Assembly: GCF_015207655.1 (NCBI RefSeq)
Contig: NZ_JADEWN010000024.1
Location: 1-64,000 of the forward strand
DNA length: 64,000 bases
From: Gloeocapsopsis crepidinum LEGE 06123
GTDB lineage: Bacteria; Cyanobacteriota; Cyanobacteriia; Cyanobacteriales; Chroococcidiopsidaceae
Direction: 5' to 3'
Each line of letters opens with the position of its first letter. Within the stretch, counting starts at the first letter, position 1. This document shows positions 17,772 through 27,356 of the stretch, in pieces. Position numbers and translations under genes: made by a program. The notes beneath the pieces were generated by a model. It was not told where the DNA came from. It saw only the letters and a list, made by a program, of their open reading frames with translations, and ran no database searches.

Positions 17772-19289
17772 ATGCAAAGTTTTATATCTACTTTACCTCC
17801 TGTACTATTATTAAGTATAGTTTTGATTATAGTATTACCTTCTTTTGCTACTGTTTTTTTGCGTTTAACTCTTTATGACAAACTTGTTTTTTTAGAAAGT
17901 CGTGTGAGAAGACTGATTAATCGCGAGCCAAGAGGAGATCAACCTGAAATTATTAGAGAATTGGAATTACGGTTTAAAGAAGCTAGTTCAAACCTCGATC
18001 AAGTTAATACAGCAGCCTTAATTGATCAAGTTTATAGTCAACAAAAAATTGGTTTATTTTCTTACGATCAAATTGAATACTTTTGCCGAGTTTTACCCAA
18101 TTTACTGTTAGCATTTGGCTTGCTCGGTACTTTTTTAGGCATTACACTAAACTTGAGTCAACTGAGCCAAACAATAACTAGTGTTACACAAAGCAGTAAT
18201 AATATTGAAAGTTTGTTAAATGACATACAGCAACCTTTGCAAGCAATGAGTGTTGCTTTTGCTACTAGTTTAACTGGAATACTTTTTAGTGCTTTAATAA
18301 TAGCATTTAATTTAATCAAGAACACAAGTATAGCTAAGTACAAATTAGTTATTTCAATTGAAGATTACTTAGATAATATTTATCAGCCTGAGATTCAAGG
18401 AAATCATCGATTAGATCAAGCGGTAGATCGTTTAGTCTTTGAATTTAAAGAATTTTTAGGTAGATTTGGTACAACAGTACGCGATGCGGTAAACTCTTCT
18501 CTTGGAGCTAAAATTCAAGAAATTGTGGATGTTAATAAACAGGCTAACGAACTTGCTTGTCGTGTTTACAGTGGATTTCAAGAATCATCTGGAACTCTGG
18601 CAAAAAGTGTTGATGATTTTCAAACAACTACAATCAAATTTGCAGAAACAGCACAGGTATTTGAGCAGAGTAATTTTGCTCAACTTCTTGCTGATGCTAC
18701 AAAAGATTTATACAGTATCCAAAAAAACTTTAATCATTCAACTGAAGTTTTATCTAAATCAGTGGCAACAATTGAATCAGCAGTATTTGAAGTAGTAAAT
18801 TCTAATCATAAAGTACAAAATGTAGCTGATCAGATTAATCATCACAATCAAAATACAGTTCAAGCTTTAGAACTACATTGGAGTAATCAGCAATCTTTAA
18901 ATGAAATCATACCGCAATTATATCAAGGCAGTGGAAAGCTCCAATCTGCTGTAGAAACGCTTGATAAAATTCAGCAGAAGAACCTAGATAAAGCAGATAG
19001 TTTTGAACGTGTAGAGAATGAACTAAAAACCTTAGCTGAATCTCTTAATAAATATAATCAAGTAGTAGCAGTTCGTTTGAAGAACTTAAGCGATCGCCTA
19101 ATTAAAAGCATCAGCGATCAATCAAACAATCAACAACAACAAATGCAAGTTGTCTTAGAGAACTTAGCTCACTGTACGAAACATCTCAGCGATACAAAAC
19201 ACGAGAACTACCGTCTAAATAAGCTTTTAGAAAAACAGCTTTTATCAAACAAAAACTATAGTAACCGTCCTCCTATAACCGTTAAATAA
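17772..19289 (+). CDS. MotA/TolQ/ExbB-family protein with long C-terminal tail (ZorA-like)
   Basis: 505 residues from ATG 17772 (an in-frame TTG is 9 bases upstream). Three transmembrane segments are predicted: 9-30, 109-128 (LLLAFGLLGTFLGITL) and 159-182 (MSVAFATSLTGILFSALI). The two latter carry the Gly/Thr-rich pattern of the proton-channel helices of MotA, TolQ and ExbB. Residues 190-505 form a long cytoplasmic, Gln/Asn-rich, coiled-coil-like tail. That architecture matches ZorA of Zorya defence more than flagellar MotA. The ZorB-like partner is the next gene on the strand. Inverted repeat copies lie on both sides. Function in an ion-driven motor is inferred. Confidence 0.75.
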   Translation: MQSFISTLPPVLLLSIVLIIVLPSFATVFLRLTLYDKLVFLESRVRRLINREPRGDQPEIIRELELRFKEASSNLDQVNTAALIDQVYSQQKIGLFSYDQIEYFCRVLPNLLLAFGLLGTFLGITLNLSQLSQTITSVTQSSNNIESLLNDIQQPLQAMSVAFATSLTGILFSALIIAFNLIKNTSIAKYKLVISIEDYLDNIYQPEIQGNHRLDQAVDRLVFEFKEFLGRFGTTVRDAVNSSLGAKIQEIVDVNKQANELACRVYSGFQESSGTLAKSVDDFQTTTIKFAETAQVFEQSNFAQLLADATKDLYSIQKNFNHSTEVLSKSVATIESAVFEVVNSNHKVQNVADQINHHNQNTVQALELHWSNQQSLNEIIPQLYQGSGKLQSAVETLDKIQQKNLDKADSFERVENELKTLAESLNKYNQVVAVRLKNLSDRLIKSISDQSNNQQQQMQVVLENLAHCTKHLSDTKHENYRLNKLLEKQLLSNKNYSNRPPITVK

Positions 19290-19340
19290 AATTATTTTTT
19301 ATATACTATAGCAATCTTAAATCATTCGTGAGAATTTCTC

Positions 19341-19393
19341 TTAATTCTTCTCTCTGCGTTCACGGATACTTGCATCTGGAGTGGTTCGTTAAC
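19341..19393. repeat. Intergenic repeat, copy 2 (inverted relative to copy 1)
   Basis: Reverse complement reads GTTAACGAACCACTCCAGAT..., then TCCGTGAACGCAGAGAGAAGAA, matching the outer parts of the copy at 17597-17700. The two copies flank the ZorA-like gene head to head. Confidence 0.75.
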
Positions 19394-19419
19394 AAATAGT
19401 TGAACACTATATAATTAAT

Positions 19420-20091
19420 ATGCGGTATTCTAATAAACATAATCAAATACACGAAGAACTGAATATTTGGTCTGCTTTTACAGACTTGATGTCTAATACT
19501 TTTATGATAGCTATGTTGTTTTTGCTAGTAGCTATTATAAAAAGCGTAAATACCCAAACACACTTAAGCCAAGCGATTGAAACTCAAAAACAAAATGCAC
19601 CTCCACCTATTCTAGTCATTGAAGATAAAGGAGCGTATCGTTTTGCTTCAGGTAGCGCAGAAATTCCGGCAATCATGGATCAATACATCAGAAATAAAAT
19701 TGTTCCTCAAATTGAACAACACACGCAGCAGTATAAAATTAATGTAGTAGAAATTATTGGTCATACTGATGGTCAAGGAAATGGAAGTGTTACTAGCAAT
19801 CTTGACCAAAACTTAGAAAAAGTAGCAAATGCAACTATACCTGTCAATCAACTAAAAGCAGGTTCTAACGCTGACTTAGGGTTGATGCGGGCACTTGCGG
19901 TTGTCCAAGTACTACGTAACATCCAAAAGACGAGTAACCGATTACAAGGCTTGAACTTTAGAGCTTATTCAGCAGCGCAATTAATCTTACCAGATGGTAA
20001 TTTTGCAACTGTTAATCGTAATCCTGATGCTACCAGGCGACGCATTGAAGTTCGCTTTACTCGACCTGGTGCGCCCATAAAAGTTGAATAA
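19420..20091 (+). CDS. MotB/OmpA-like peptidoglycan-binding protein (ZorB-like)
   Basis: 223 residues. A short cytoplasmic N-terminus leads into one transmembrane helix at about 22-42 that begins with Asp22 (AFTDLMSNTF), the position of the proton-carrying Asp in MotB and ZorB. Residues 60-220 form an OmpA/MotB C-like domain: RFASGSAEIP, VVEIIGHTDGQG, LGLMRALAVVQVL, FRAYSA and DATRRRIEVRF, the peptidoglycan-binding pattern. With the ZorA-like protein it should form a stator-type ion channel anchored to the cell wall. It is the last gene of the cassette; the convergent MIF-like gene ends 2 bases away. Confidence 0.8.
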   Translation: MRYSNKHNQIHEELNIWSAFTDLMSNTFMIAMLFLLVAIIKSVNTQTHLSQAIETQKQNAPPPILVIEDKGAYRFASGSAEIPAIMDQYIRNKIVPQIEQHTQQYKINVVEIIGHTDGQGNGSVTSNLDQNLEKVANATIPVNQLKAGSNADLGLMRALAVVQVLRNIQKTSNRLQGLNFRAYSAAQLILPDGNFATVNRNPDATRRRIEVRFTRPGAPIKVE

Positions 20092-20093
20092 GT

Positions 20094-20447
20094 TCAACCA
20101 AATGTAGAACTATTCCAACCCCACATATAACCTTTTGCGTCGGCAAACTCAATATAAATACGGTTTTTATTTATTCCTAACTCTTGATTAATTTGTTGAC
20201 AAAACTCTTGACTCATGTTTTTGGTTTGCTCAGGCTTCATTGTACCAACACTTTTAATTTCAATGTAGCAAGCCGGTTCTAAAGTGCCTGCAAAAGTCAT
20301 TGGTATTCCCGATTCTAATGCTGTCATGACATATGACTCAGGTTTACCTAAATGCTTTGCTAAAGTTGAAGAAAGTCGCTGAAGTAGAGCTTCAACTGTA
20401 GACTTCTCTAGCTCATTAATCGATGTCTGAACTTTAATTAATGGCAT
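20094..20447 (-). CDS. MIF/phenylpyruvate-tautomerase family protein
   Basis: 117 residues, a member of the tautomerase superfamily related to macrophage migration inhibitory factor. The catalytic Pro2 is present (MPLIKVQT), and family segments LGKPESYVMTAL, MTFAGTLEPACYIEI and NRIYIEFADAKGYMWGWNSSTF are intact. The family forms trimers and tautomerises keto-enol substrates such as phenylpyruvate in vitro; the physiological role in cyanobacteria is unknown. It is transcribed toward the ZorB-like gene with almost no space between stops. Confidence 0.9.
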   Translation of the reverse strand: MPLIKVQTSINELEKSTVEALLQRLSSTLAKHLGKPESYVMTALESGIPMTFAGTLEPACYIEIKSVGTMKPEQTKNMSQEFCQQINQELGINKNRIYIEFADAKGYMWGWNSSTFG

Positions 20448-20620
20448 ACTCTTACACTAATTTACTTACGTTGATACATTAATTAATACATCAAATTAAA
20501 GTATTATAAAAGCTCGTGCCAATAAACTGCCATTAAGATAGGGTAGAGGAAACCTCCACCCTTTACCATTACTAGTTTTGATTGTTAACTGCTGTCTAGA
20601 GGACTCCCTAAACCTGTTAG

Positions 20621-21100
20621 CTATCCGCCATAGTTCCAACCAGTAGTTTCCAGTCGCAGCGAATCACCTTCACGATGAACACCCGCAGCAATCACTTCGC
20701 CAACATAAACTGTATGGTCGCCTTTTTCTACTGCATCAACAACTTGACACTCGATGTAGCCTAGACTATCGGAGATAATTGGACATCCTGTTTCACCAAT
20801 ATAAAATTCTACATCTGCAAATTTGTTGCCAACACGGCGCTGTGGTTGAAAGAACTTTTGGGCGACTTCTTTTTGTGAAGCATCTAGAAAGCTAATAGTA
20901 AAGACTCCACTTTTTTTAATCATTTCATGAGATTTGGAATCTTGTTTGACACAATTAACAACTAAAGGCGGTTTAAAGGAAGCTTGCATTAACCAGCTAG
21001 CAGTAAATCCATTGACTTCATCTCCGTCTTTTACTCCACATATGTATAAGCCGTGGGGAATTTTCCGCAGTATAGTTTTTTTTGCTTGTTCGTCTAGCAA
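20621..21100 (-). CDS. Flavin reductase-like domain protein
   Basis: 159 residues of a FMN-binding split-barrel flavin reductase family. Visible marks are an N-terminal LRKIPHGLYICGVKDGDEVNG, TASWLMQASFKPPLV (flavin phosphate-contacting strand), VFTISFLDASQ and the C-terminal VYVGEVIAAGV. It is a stand-alone module, unlike the flavodiiron proteins in which the domain is fused. The electron acceptor is not predictable. A repeat copy lies between it and cobM; the two may not share a transcript. Confidence 0.85.
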   Translation of the reverse strand: MLDEQAKKTILRKIPHGLYICGVKDGDEVNGFTASWLMQASFKPPLVVNCVKQDSKSHEMIKKSGVFTISFLDASQKEVAQKFFQPQRRVGNKFADVEFYIGETGCPIISDSLGYIECQVVDAVEKGDHTVYVGEVIAAGVHREGDSLRLETTGWNYGG

Positions 21101-21134
21101 GGGTTGTTCTCCTATAAAAGCTACATCGCTAAGT

Positions 21135-21190
21135 TTAACGAACCTTACTAGACGCAGAGAAGACAGAGAGAAGAAGAATGAAAGAGGGTT
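21135..21190. repeat. Intergenic repeat, copy 3
   Basis: Reads ttaacgaaccttactagacg then cagagagaagaagaatgaaa, matching the copy at 17597. It ends at the cobM stop codon. Confidence 0.65.
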
Positions 21191-21982
21191 TTAAGATGCT
21201 GTAGACTGGCGTGGGCGGAAGAGGTGAGTGTGTTCAGGGTGATATAAGCGAGAACGGGCTGCAGTTGCTGCGAGTGCAGGACTAATGATGTATAGTGTTG
21301 TCCGAATCAGGTTCTCGGCTTGAGTAACTTTTGCCATTTCTTCTAACGTTGTTAGAATGATTTTCTCATCTGACCAACCGACGCGGAAGCAAATTGCGAT
21401 TGGGGTGTGCGGTGGATAGTGTTCTAAAAGTTGATTTTGGGCTTTGTCTGCATGACGTGCACTTAAATATAAGCAAAGACTAGCTTGATGTGCTGCAAGT
21501 GAGGCTAGTTCTTCGGTTTCGGGAACTTCTGTGCGTCCACTAATACGACTCAGGATGATCGTTTGTACACTTCCAGGAATTGTTAGCTCGAAGTTGAGTT
21601 TAGCAGCCGCAGCTTGAAAAGCACTAATTCCAGGAATGACTTCACAAGGAATGCTAGCTTCTGCTAGGGCTTGCATTTGTTCGTGAATTGCACTATAGAG
21701 ACTCGGATCGCCTGATTGGAGTCGCACAACTGATTTATGCGATCGCACCCTTTCTACCATGACAGGCAAAATATCTTCTAAAGTTTTATTCGCCGTTCGG
21801 ATGATTTCTGCATCTGAGCGACAATACTGTAAAATCTCGCGCGGTACAAGCGAATCAGCAAATAATATGACATCAGCCTGTGCCAGAATCTTTTGTGCTT
21901 TAATCGTCAGTAAATCAGGATCGCCTGGACCAGCACCTACAAGATAAACTTTTGGTGATAGCGGTAGTATCGAGTCAGTCAT
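21191..21982 (-). CDS. cobM: Precorrin-4 C11-methyltransferase
   Basis: Uses SAM to methylate C11 of precorrin-4 (or the cobalt form, CbiF) in cobalamin synthesis; cytoplasmic. Typical tetrapyrrole methylase features are VYLVGAGPGDPDLLTIKA at the N-terminus, DVILFADSLVP, VVRLQSGDPSLYSA and IPGISAFQAAAAKL, with LSRISGRTEVP specific to the C11 enzyme. Length 263 aa is normal. It lies 35 bases downstream of lgt on the same strand and may share a transcript. The lgt-cobM gap contains the short CCCCTCACCCC repeat. Confidence 0.92.
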   Translation of the reverse strand: MTDSILPLSPKVYLVGAGPGDPDLLTIKAQKILAQADVILFADSLVPREILQYCRSDAEIIRTANKTLEDILPVMVERVRSHKSVVRLQSGDPSLYSAIHEQMQALAEASIPCEVIPGISAFQAAAAKLNFELTIPGSVQTIILSRISGRTEVPETEELASLAAHQASLCLYLSARHADKAQNQLLEHYPPHTPIAICFRVGWSDEKIILTTLEEMAKVTQAENLIRTTLYIISPALAATAARSRLYHPEHTHLFRPRQSTAS

Positions 21983-22017
21983 AGATAAAAATTGAGTAGA
22001 GTCTTGATTCTACTACC

Positions 22018-22884
22018 TCACCCCTCACCCCTTACCTCTTCTACCACATCAGGTAAGGCACGTTTATAAACGTACAGCCACACCAAGCCTGCTAATCCGA
22101 TTGCGATTCCTGTTAAACTCACTATTTGTGCCATGCGTAGCGATCCTAGCATTAAGCTATCAGTACGTAACCCTTCAATCCAAACTCTTCCAAGGCTGTA
22201 GGTAACGAGATAGGTTAGAAATAGCGTACCAGTTTTTAAACGTTGCTTACCCCGCACATCTCTCACAAATAGAGTTATCAACAATGCGAATACCATCAAA
22301 TTCCACAGAGATTCATACAAAAAGGTGGGATGGAAGTAAGCAAAATTGGCAAGTTCTGGCGGACGCATTTGCGGAGGAATATACAATCCCCAAGGCAAAT
22401 TTGTCGGACTACCAAAAGCTTCAGAGTTGAAAAAATTACCCCAACGTCCGATTGCCTGTCCTAAAATTAGCGATGGCGCAACTAAATCGGCTAACTGCCA
22501 AAAGGAAACTTGCCGAATGCGTGCAAAAATTAAAGCGGCAAGCAAACCACCTATAATCGCTCCATGAATTGCAATACCACCTTGCCAAATCGCAATAATT
22601 CGTTCTGGATTTTGGGCATATTCTGACCACTCAAACAAAACATAGTACAAACGAGCAGCAGGAATTGCCCCGATCACTAACCAAATAGCCAAGTCACCAA
22701 TCAAATCAGGATTGACTTTGCGTTGCTTGGCAAGATACTGGGAAAGTGTAATTCCAATCAATACGGCTGAAGCGATTAGTAAGCCATACCAGCGAATTGT
22801 GATTGGTCCAATATTGATGAAAATGGGGCCAGGAGAAGCAAACTGAAATGCTAGAGGAGGAATAGCTAGTGTCATTAGCAACAC
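22018..22884 (-). CDS. lgt: Prolipoprotein diacylglyceryl transferase
   Basis: Inner-membrane enzyme that transfers diacylglycerol from phosphatidylglycerol to the lipobox Cys of preprolipoproteins. The 288-residue protein has about seven hydrophobic segments and the Lgt signature: HGAIIGG in [15 protein letters not shown], then [13 protein letters not shown] with the essential Arg/Asn, and a catalytic-loop Tyr/Arg environment near [12 protein letters not shown]. The last residues and stop fall in a cyanobacterial CCCCTCACCCC repeat (about 22016-22036), which has probably altered the C-terminus (EEVRGEG). It diverges from rlmN across 137 bases. Confidence 0.95.
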   Translation of the reverse strand: MLLMTLAIPPLAFQFASPGPIFINIGPITIRWYGLLIASAVLIGITLSQYLAKQRKVNPDLIGDLAIWLVIGAIPAARLYYVLFEWSEYAQNPERIIAIWQGGIAIHGAIIGGLLAALIFARIRQVSFWQLADLVAPSLILGQAIGRWGNFFNSEAFGSPTNLPWGLYIPPQMRPPELANFAYFHPTFLYESLWNLMVFALLITLFVRDVRGKQRLKTGTLFLTYLVTYSLGRVWIEGLRTDSLMLGSLRMAQIVSLTGIAIGLAGLVWLYVYKRALPDVVEEVRGEG

Positions 22885-23021
22885 TTTGAATTAGTTGTTA
22901 CTAGATCATCATAAGAGGAGCGAGGGAAGTTGCCATCCTAAGTAGTGAAATTACGTTAATGTCGTATATGTCGAACTACAGCTATTGCAATAACAAGCTT
23001 GTTGCAATCTAAAATTTAATT

Positions 23022-24098
23022 ATGGGTAGTAAAAGTATTGACCGTGAGTTAGAAACAGCTACACTTACAACACAACAAAAGTATTTAAATTCTCCACTAC
23101 TAGGTTTAAGTTTATCTGAGTTGACTGACTGGGTAGTTTCCCAAGGACAACCCGCCTATCGCGGACGACAGTTATACGAATGGATTTACAAAAAAGGCGT
23201 GCGATCGCTGAGTGATATTTCTGTGTTTCCTAAAACATGGCGTTGTGCGGTTGCTGATGTTACAATCGGGCGATCGCAAATTCACTATCGTTCTGTTGCA
23301 CCGGATGAAACTGTAAAATATCTCTTACAATTAGCTGATGGAAAAATCGTTGAAACTGTTGGTATTCCTACCGACAAGCGTTTAACAGTTTGTGTATCTA
23401 CGCAAGTTGGGTGCCCGATGGCATGTGATTTTTGCGCTACGGGGAAAGGCGGCTTCATGCGAAATTTAGCCGTTCATGAAATTATCGATCAAGTTCTCAC
23501 AGTTCAAGAAGACTTTCAACGACGTGTCAGTCATATTGTGTTTATGGGTATGGGTGAACCGTTACTTAATACTTCCAATGTCGTCGCAGCGATCAAATCG
23601 CTCAATCAAGATGTCGGTATTGGGCAGCGCTGGATGACCCTTTCTACTGTTGGCATTCCTGGACATATCTTACGCTTGGCACAGCATCAACTACAGGTAA
23701 CGCTTGCGGTTAGCCTTCATGCTGCTAATCAAGCGTTGCGAGAAAAACTGATTCCGAGTGCACGTCAATACCCATTAGAGAATTTAATTGATGAGTGCCG
23801 CCAATACGTCAAAATAACAAGTCGCCGAATTACTTTTGAATACATTCTTCTTGCTGGAGTTAATGATAGTACAAAACAAGCAGCCGAGTTAGCTCAGCTG
23901 CTACGAGGTTTTCAAACTCACGTTAACTTAATCCCTTACAACCCCATTCGAGAAGCGACCTATCAACGTCCCAGTTTTCGAGGAATTCAAGCTTTCGTTG
24001 ACGTCTTGCATCAACATCAGATTGCGGTTAGCGTGCGTTACTCGCGTGGTTTGGAGGCTGATGCTGCTTGTGGACAACTGCGGACAACGCAATTTTAA
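23022..24098 (+). CDS. rlmN: 23S rRNA (adenine(2503)-C(2))-methyltransferase
   Basis: Radical-SAM enzyme methylating C2 of A2503 in 23S rRNA and A37 in some tRNAs. The radical-SAM cluster motif is CPMACDFC at about residues 130-137, with AxxGKGG after it; GMGEPLLN and LAVSLHAAN are conserved SAM-binding segments. The C-terminal catalytic Cys region is near AACGQL. Length 358 aa is typical. The 3' end overlaps, on the opposite strand, the open frame of the zinc-ribbon protein. Confidence 0.95.
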   Translation: MGSKSIDRELETATLTTQQKYLNSPLLGLSLSELTDWVVSQGQPAYRGRQLYEWIYKKGVRSLSDISVFPKTWRCAVADVTIGRSQIHYRSVAPDETVKYLLQLADGKIVETVGIPTDKRLTVCVSTQVGCPMACDFCATGKGGFMRNLAVHEIIDQVLTVQEDFQRRVSHIVFMGMGEPLLNTSNVVAAIKSLNQDVGIGQRWMTLSTVGIPGHILRLAQHQLQVTLAVSLHAANQALREKLIPSARQYPLENLIDECRQYVKITSRRITFEYILLAGVNDSTKQAAELAQLLRGFQTHVNLIPYNPIREATYQRPSFRGIQAFVDVLHQHQIAVSVRYSRGLEADAACGQLRTTQF

Positions 24099-24272
24099 AC
24101 GACGTGCGTCAACACCTGGAGCGTAAGCTTCTACCACTTTACCTGTTTCAGCACAAGTCACCATCAAGTAATCGCAGCAAGAACATTGTGTCCGAATCAA
24201 ACGACTTTGGGTAATATGATGGCGTTCGCCCTCACTACCGCAATTAGGACACCGAATTTTTTGTACAAGCAT
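23928..24272 (-). CDS. Small zinc-ribbon protein, overlapping rlmN antisense
   Basis: From ATG 24272 the protein starts [19 protein letters not shown] and contains two CxxC pairs (CPNC and CSCC), a zinc ribbon, followed by [19 protein letters not shown]. This resembles a conserved cyanobacterial small protein of about 60-70 residues that ends soon after the APG segment. Here the frame is not closed there but runs a further 55 residues antisense through the last 171 bases of rlmN, so the C-terminal part is probably an unselected extension caused by a lost stop. The upstream part of the open frame (to 24350) is AT-rich and unlike protein. No function known. Confidence 0.6.
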   Translation of the reverse strand: MLVQKIRCPNCGSEGERHHITQSRLIRTQCSCCDYLMVTCAETGKVVEAYAPGVDARRLKLRCPQLSTSSISLQTTRVTHANRNLMLMQDVNESLNSSKTGTLIGRFSNGVVRD

Positions 24273-24350
24273 TTTAAACCTCTTGAAGCAAGCAATTTTT
24301 AAAAAAAGAGAATTAAACTCGGCACTCAATGAATATACAGGATTAAACAA

Positions 24351-24722
24351 AAAGCAACAAATCTTAAATTATTAGATAAATCACCCTCTATCCCTTTAAG
24401 AAATAGGCTTTCTCTATATCTAGCTTGCCATTTTAGAAGGGAAGTTGTCATATAACTTTAGGGATAGAAAATAATAAAAAAAACTCGAAATTACTTTTGT
24501 TTTTGCTGATCCCCAATATCATTTCTTTTGTATTGTACTGGTTTAATCTAATTTCGGTAGAGATTTAACTTTAATTAAATTATTTAGTAAAGAGTGTTAT
24601 CTATATTACAAAACAATCTCTAATTTGCCTTATAGTGGCGCTTTCCCTGTCTATCTTTAATATTTACTTAAGAATTCGGTTCTGTCTTAAGATAGATTAA
24701 CTAGTCATAAAAAACTGAGAAG
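24351..24722. other. AT-rich gap without genes
   Basis: About 370 bases between the zinc-ribbon gene and the uvrC terminator. Only short, non-coding-like frames are present. It must hold the promoter of the zinc-ribbon gene. No repeat or RNA gene recognised. Confidence 0.5.
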
Positions 24723-24743
24723 GCTGATGTCCTGAACATCAGC
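24723..24743 (-). terminator. Hairpin downstream of uvrC
   Basis: Perfect 8-base stem GCTGATGT / ACATCAGC with a 5-base loop. On the minus strand it is followed by TTCTCAGTTTTTT, and it lies 33 bases after the uvrC stop, so it is a likely terminator for uvrC. Confidence 0.65.
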
Positions 24744-24775
24744 ACTTATCAAAAATACAGCAGTTATTTTCTACC

Positions 24776-26674
24776 TTAAGAAGGATGAAAATAAGCATAA
24801 ATTTCTTGTGCCAGGTGGGAACCAATACCTGGTGCATCTGCTAATTGCTCAGGGGTAGCTTGACGAATGTAGTCAATTGAGCGGAAATGAGCTAAAAGCT
24901 GCTTTTGGCGGTGATACCCCAAACCAGGAATTTCGTCTAAGCGCGATCGCCGTAACTTGTCACTCCGCTGTTGACGATGAAATGTTACAGCAAAGCGGTG
25001 TGCTTCATCGCGTAGTCGTCGCAAAAGTTGTACTCCTGGTTGTTCAGCTTCGGTGAATAAAGGCTGCGATTCACCTGGTAAGAAAATTTCTTCGCGCTGC
25101 TTAGCAAGGCTGACGACCCGCAATTCATCCATCAAATTCATTTCTTGCAATACAGCTACAACTGAGGATAGCTGTCCCTTACCACCATCAATCATTACAA
25201 GATCGGGCCAATCAGGATTTCCTGCACGTTGTAATTGCGGATCTGCGGCATATTTACGAAAACGTCGCTGAATCACTTCTGCAAGACTAGCAAAATCATC
25301 TGAGTGACCAGATGTGACTGTCGGATTCTTAATTTTATAGTGGCGATAGTACTGCTTTGCTGGTAAACCATCAACAAAAACAACTTGAGACGCTACAGCA
25401 TTTGAGCCTTGAATATGAGAAATATCGTAACCTTCAATGCGGTGTGGTAAATCAGGTAAATCAACAATGGCTGCAAGATCCTCCATTGCTTGCGTATTGC
25501 GATCGCTCAATTTCTGTGTTCGTTCTAATTCATATTCCGCATTACGTTCTACCATCTCAACCAATTCAGCTTTAACCGCCCGCTGCGGCGCAACAATCGT
25601 CACTTTCCTTCCTTTGCGATCGCTCAACACAGTTGCTAACATTTCGGCATCGAGTAACTCGTGTTGCACCACAATTTCGATGGGAATCTCGACTGAATCA
25701 GCAGTTTGGTAATGTTCCTCTAAAACTCGCTGTAGAATTGCTCCAGGTTCAGCATGAGCATCTGCAACAAATCCTAAACGTCCTACTAATTGTCCCGCAC
25801 GAATCTGAAATAGCTGGACACAAGCAAGTTTGTCATCTGCGGCGAGGGCGATCGCATCGCGCGATACAGTATCATCGGGCAACGATACCTTTTGTTCTGC
25901 ACCTAGGGACTTTAACCCAGTAATTTGGTCGCGAATTCGGGCTGCTGATTCAAAATTCAGTGCTTCTGCTGATTTGTGCATTTGTTGGGTGAGAATATCA
26001 ATCAGTTCTTGAGTTCTGCCCTGAAATACCATTGCTACCTTTTGGACAGTTTTACGGTATTCTTCAGGAGAAATTAACTGTTGACATACCCCAGGGCAGC
26101 GCCCTAAATCGTAGTTGAGACACGGGCGATCTTTAAATAGTGGTTGGGGGCGTTGTCGCAAAGCAAAAATTCGTTTGGACAGACGCAGAATAGTGCGTAA
26201 CAACCGCGAGTCAGTGTAGGGACCATAAAATTTATCTTCTTTTTTACCTTGACGGCGGTTGCGCGTGATGAAAATGCGGGGATATTCTTCTGACCAAGTA
26301 ATACAAACATAGGGATACTTCTTATCGTCTTTGAGTAAGACGTTGAAATACGGCTGGTGCTGCTTGATTAAGTTGGCTTCCAGGGCTAGAGCTTCGGTTT
26401 CAGTATCCGTGACTATAAATTCAATTTCAGTGACTTGCCGCACCATCATCGCGATGCGATCGCTCAACTTCTGTGATTCCCGAAAATAAGAGCGCACCCG
26501 CGATCGCAGTTTCCGTGATTTACCGATATACATAATGCGATCGCTGGCATCACGCATCAAATAGACACCTGGCTCGGCAGGAATTTCTTTTAAACGCTGT
26601 GCCAAACGTTCTGGTTCTTTGACGAGTGGCAGTGTTTTTGTGACTGGTGATTCTGACAGTGTATCCGATGTCAT
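24776..26674 (-). CDS. uvrC: Excinuclease ABC subunit C
   Basis: Makes both incisions in nucleotide excision repair. Domains in order are a GIY-YIG nuclease at about residues 30-110 ([21 protein letters not shown]), a UVR helical hairpin at about 215-250 ([15 protein letters not shown]), the RNase H-like C-terminal nuclease ([33 protein letters not shown]), and tandem helix-hairpin-helix motifs at the end ([32 protein letters not shown]). Length 632 aa is normal. It is monocistronic, with a hairpin terminator downstream. Confidence 0.97.
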   Translation of the reverse strand: MTSDTLSESPVTKTLPLVKEPERLAQRLKEIPAEPGVYLMRDASDRIMYIGKSRKLRSRVRSYFRESQKLSDRIAMMVRQVTEIEFIVTDTETEALALEANLIKQHQPYFNVLLKDDKKYPYVCITWSEEYPRIFITRNRRQGKKEDKFYGPYTDSRLLRTILRLSKRIFALRQRPQPLFKDRPCLNYDLGRCPGVCQQLISPEEYRKTVQKVAMVFQGRTQELIDILTQQMHKSAEALNFESAARIRDQITGLKSLGAEQKVSLPDDTVSRDAIALAADDKLACVQLFQIRAGQLVGRLGFVADAHAEPGAILQRVLEEHYQTADSVEIPIEIVVQHELLDAEMLATVLSDRKGRKVTIVAPQRAVKAELVEMVERNAEYELERTQKLSDRNTQAMEDLAAIVDLPDLPHRIEGYDISHIQGSNAVASQVVFVDGLPAKQYYRHYKIKNPTVTSGHSDDFASLAEVIQRRFRKYAADPQLQRAGNPDWPDLVMIDGGKGQLSSVVAVLQEMNLMDELRVVSLAKQREEIFLPGESQPLFTEAEQPGVQLLRRLRDEAHRFAVTFHRQQRSDKLRRSRLDEIPGLGYHRQKQLLAHFRSIDYIRQATPEQLADAPGIGSHLAQEIYAYFHPS

Positions 26675-27160
26675 TGTTAATCAGAGAATTGAAAATTCGT
26701 TAAATTACACCTTTGACTAGTGAGAGAAGCTTTATCTGTTTCAATCTGAAAAATTTGTAATGTTACTTACTAAGGGACGATGACAGCTTGTAGAATCTCA
26801 AAAAGCTTGAGAAATAATTTTTGACCGCTGAACCTTGATTCATAATCTTAATAGTTGGCATTTTTAGTTGAATTATGCAGATCTACTGATCTTTCTACAT
26901 CAATCCTAGGGCGAACCACAGCATTTTGTTATTCAGTTTTTTTAGTGATACTACTGATTTTAATTTAAGTTATGGTTTGATATAATACTTGAAAACTTTG
27001 CGTTTAAAGTTGCCATCAAATTCAGGCTTGCAAACATGAAATTATCGCAAGTAGGAGCAAGTAAGACTGACATTTTTATTGCTAGAGCATAGATTAGTAT
27101 CTAGACACTAAAATATAAACTTTTATACTTGTAAGTTTCACTACTACCTAAAGCATAGCC
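26675..27160. other. 486-base gap between uvrC and the small coiled-coil gene
   Basis: AT-rich and without genes. A TATAAT-like element occurs at 26981-26986 and could serve the small gene starting at 27161, but no convincing -35 box was found. No RNA gene recognised. Confidence 0.4.
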
Positions 27161-27340
27161 ATGAATTTGGAAGAATTTGAGTCTCAATATCGCAGCACGA
27201 TTGATCGCAGTCTCAATCAACTGCAAACAACAGTTTTATTACTGGCACAACTAGAAGCAAATATTGCTAGTGTTAGCAAAGATTTGCAGAACCTTAGCCA
27301 AACAGTAGAAGAGTTTATTAGCGAACAGAAAACAAAATAG
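27161..27340 (+). CDS. Small conserved coiled-coil protein (59 aa)
   Basis: An ATG at 27161 opens 59 codons ending at TAG 27338-27340. The product (MNLEEFESQYRSTIDRSLNQ...) is almost entirely helical, with a heptad-like spacing of Leu/Ile (LNQLQTTVLLLAQLEANI, LQNLSQTVEEFI) and a Lys-rich end. It resembles small cyanobacterial proteins of similar length and pattern that I recall, but I cannot name a family. The convergent response regulator gene ends 16 bases away. Function unknown. Confidence 0.65.
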   Translation: MNLEEFESQYRSTIDRSLNQLQTTVLLLAQLEANIASVSKDLQNLSQTVEEFISEQKTK

Positions 27341-27356
27341 CAGAAAATCAACTATT

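Noticed and set aside
13085-20091. Calling the cassette a Zorya system outright
   Set aside because: ZorA/ZorB-like genes are present, but ZorC, ZorD, ZorE or their variants are not, and the vWA and tubulin-like genes are not known parts of Zorya.
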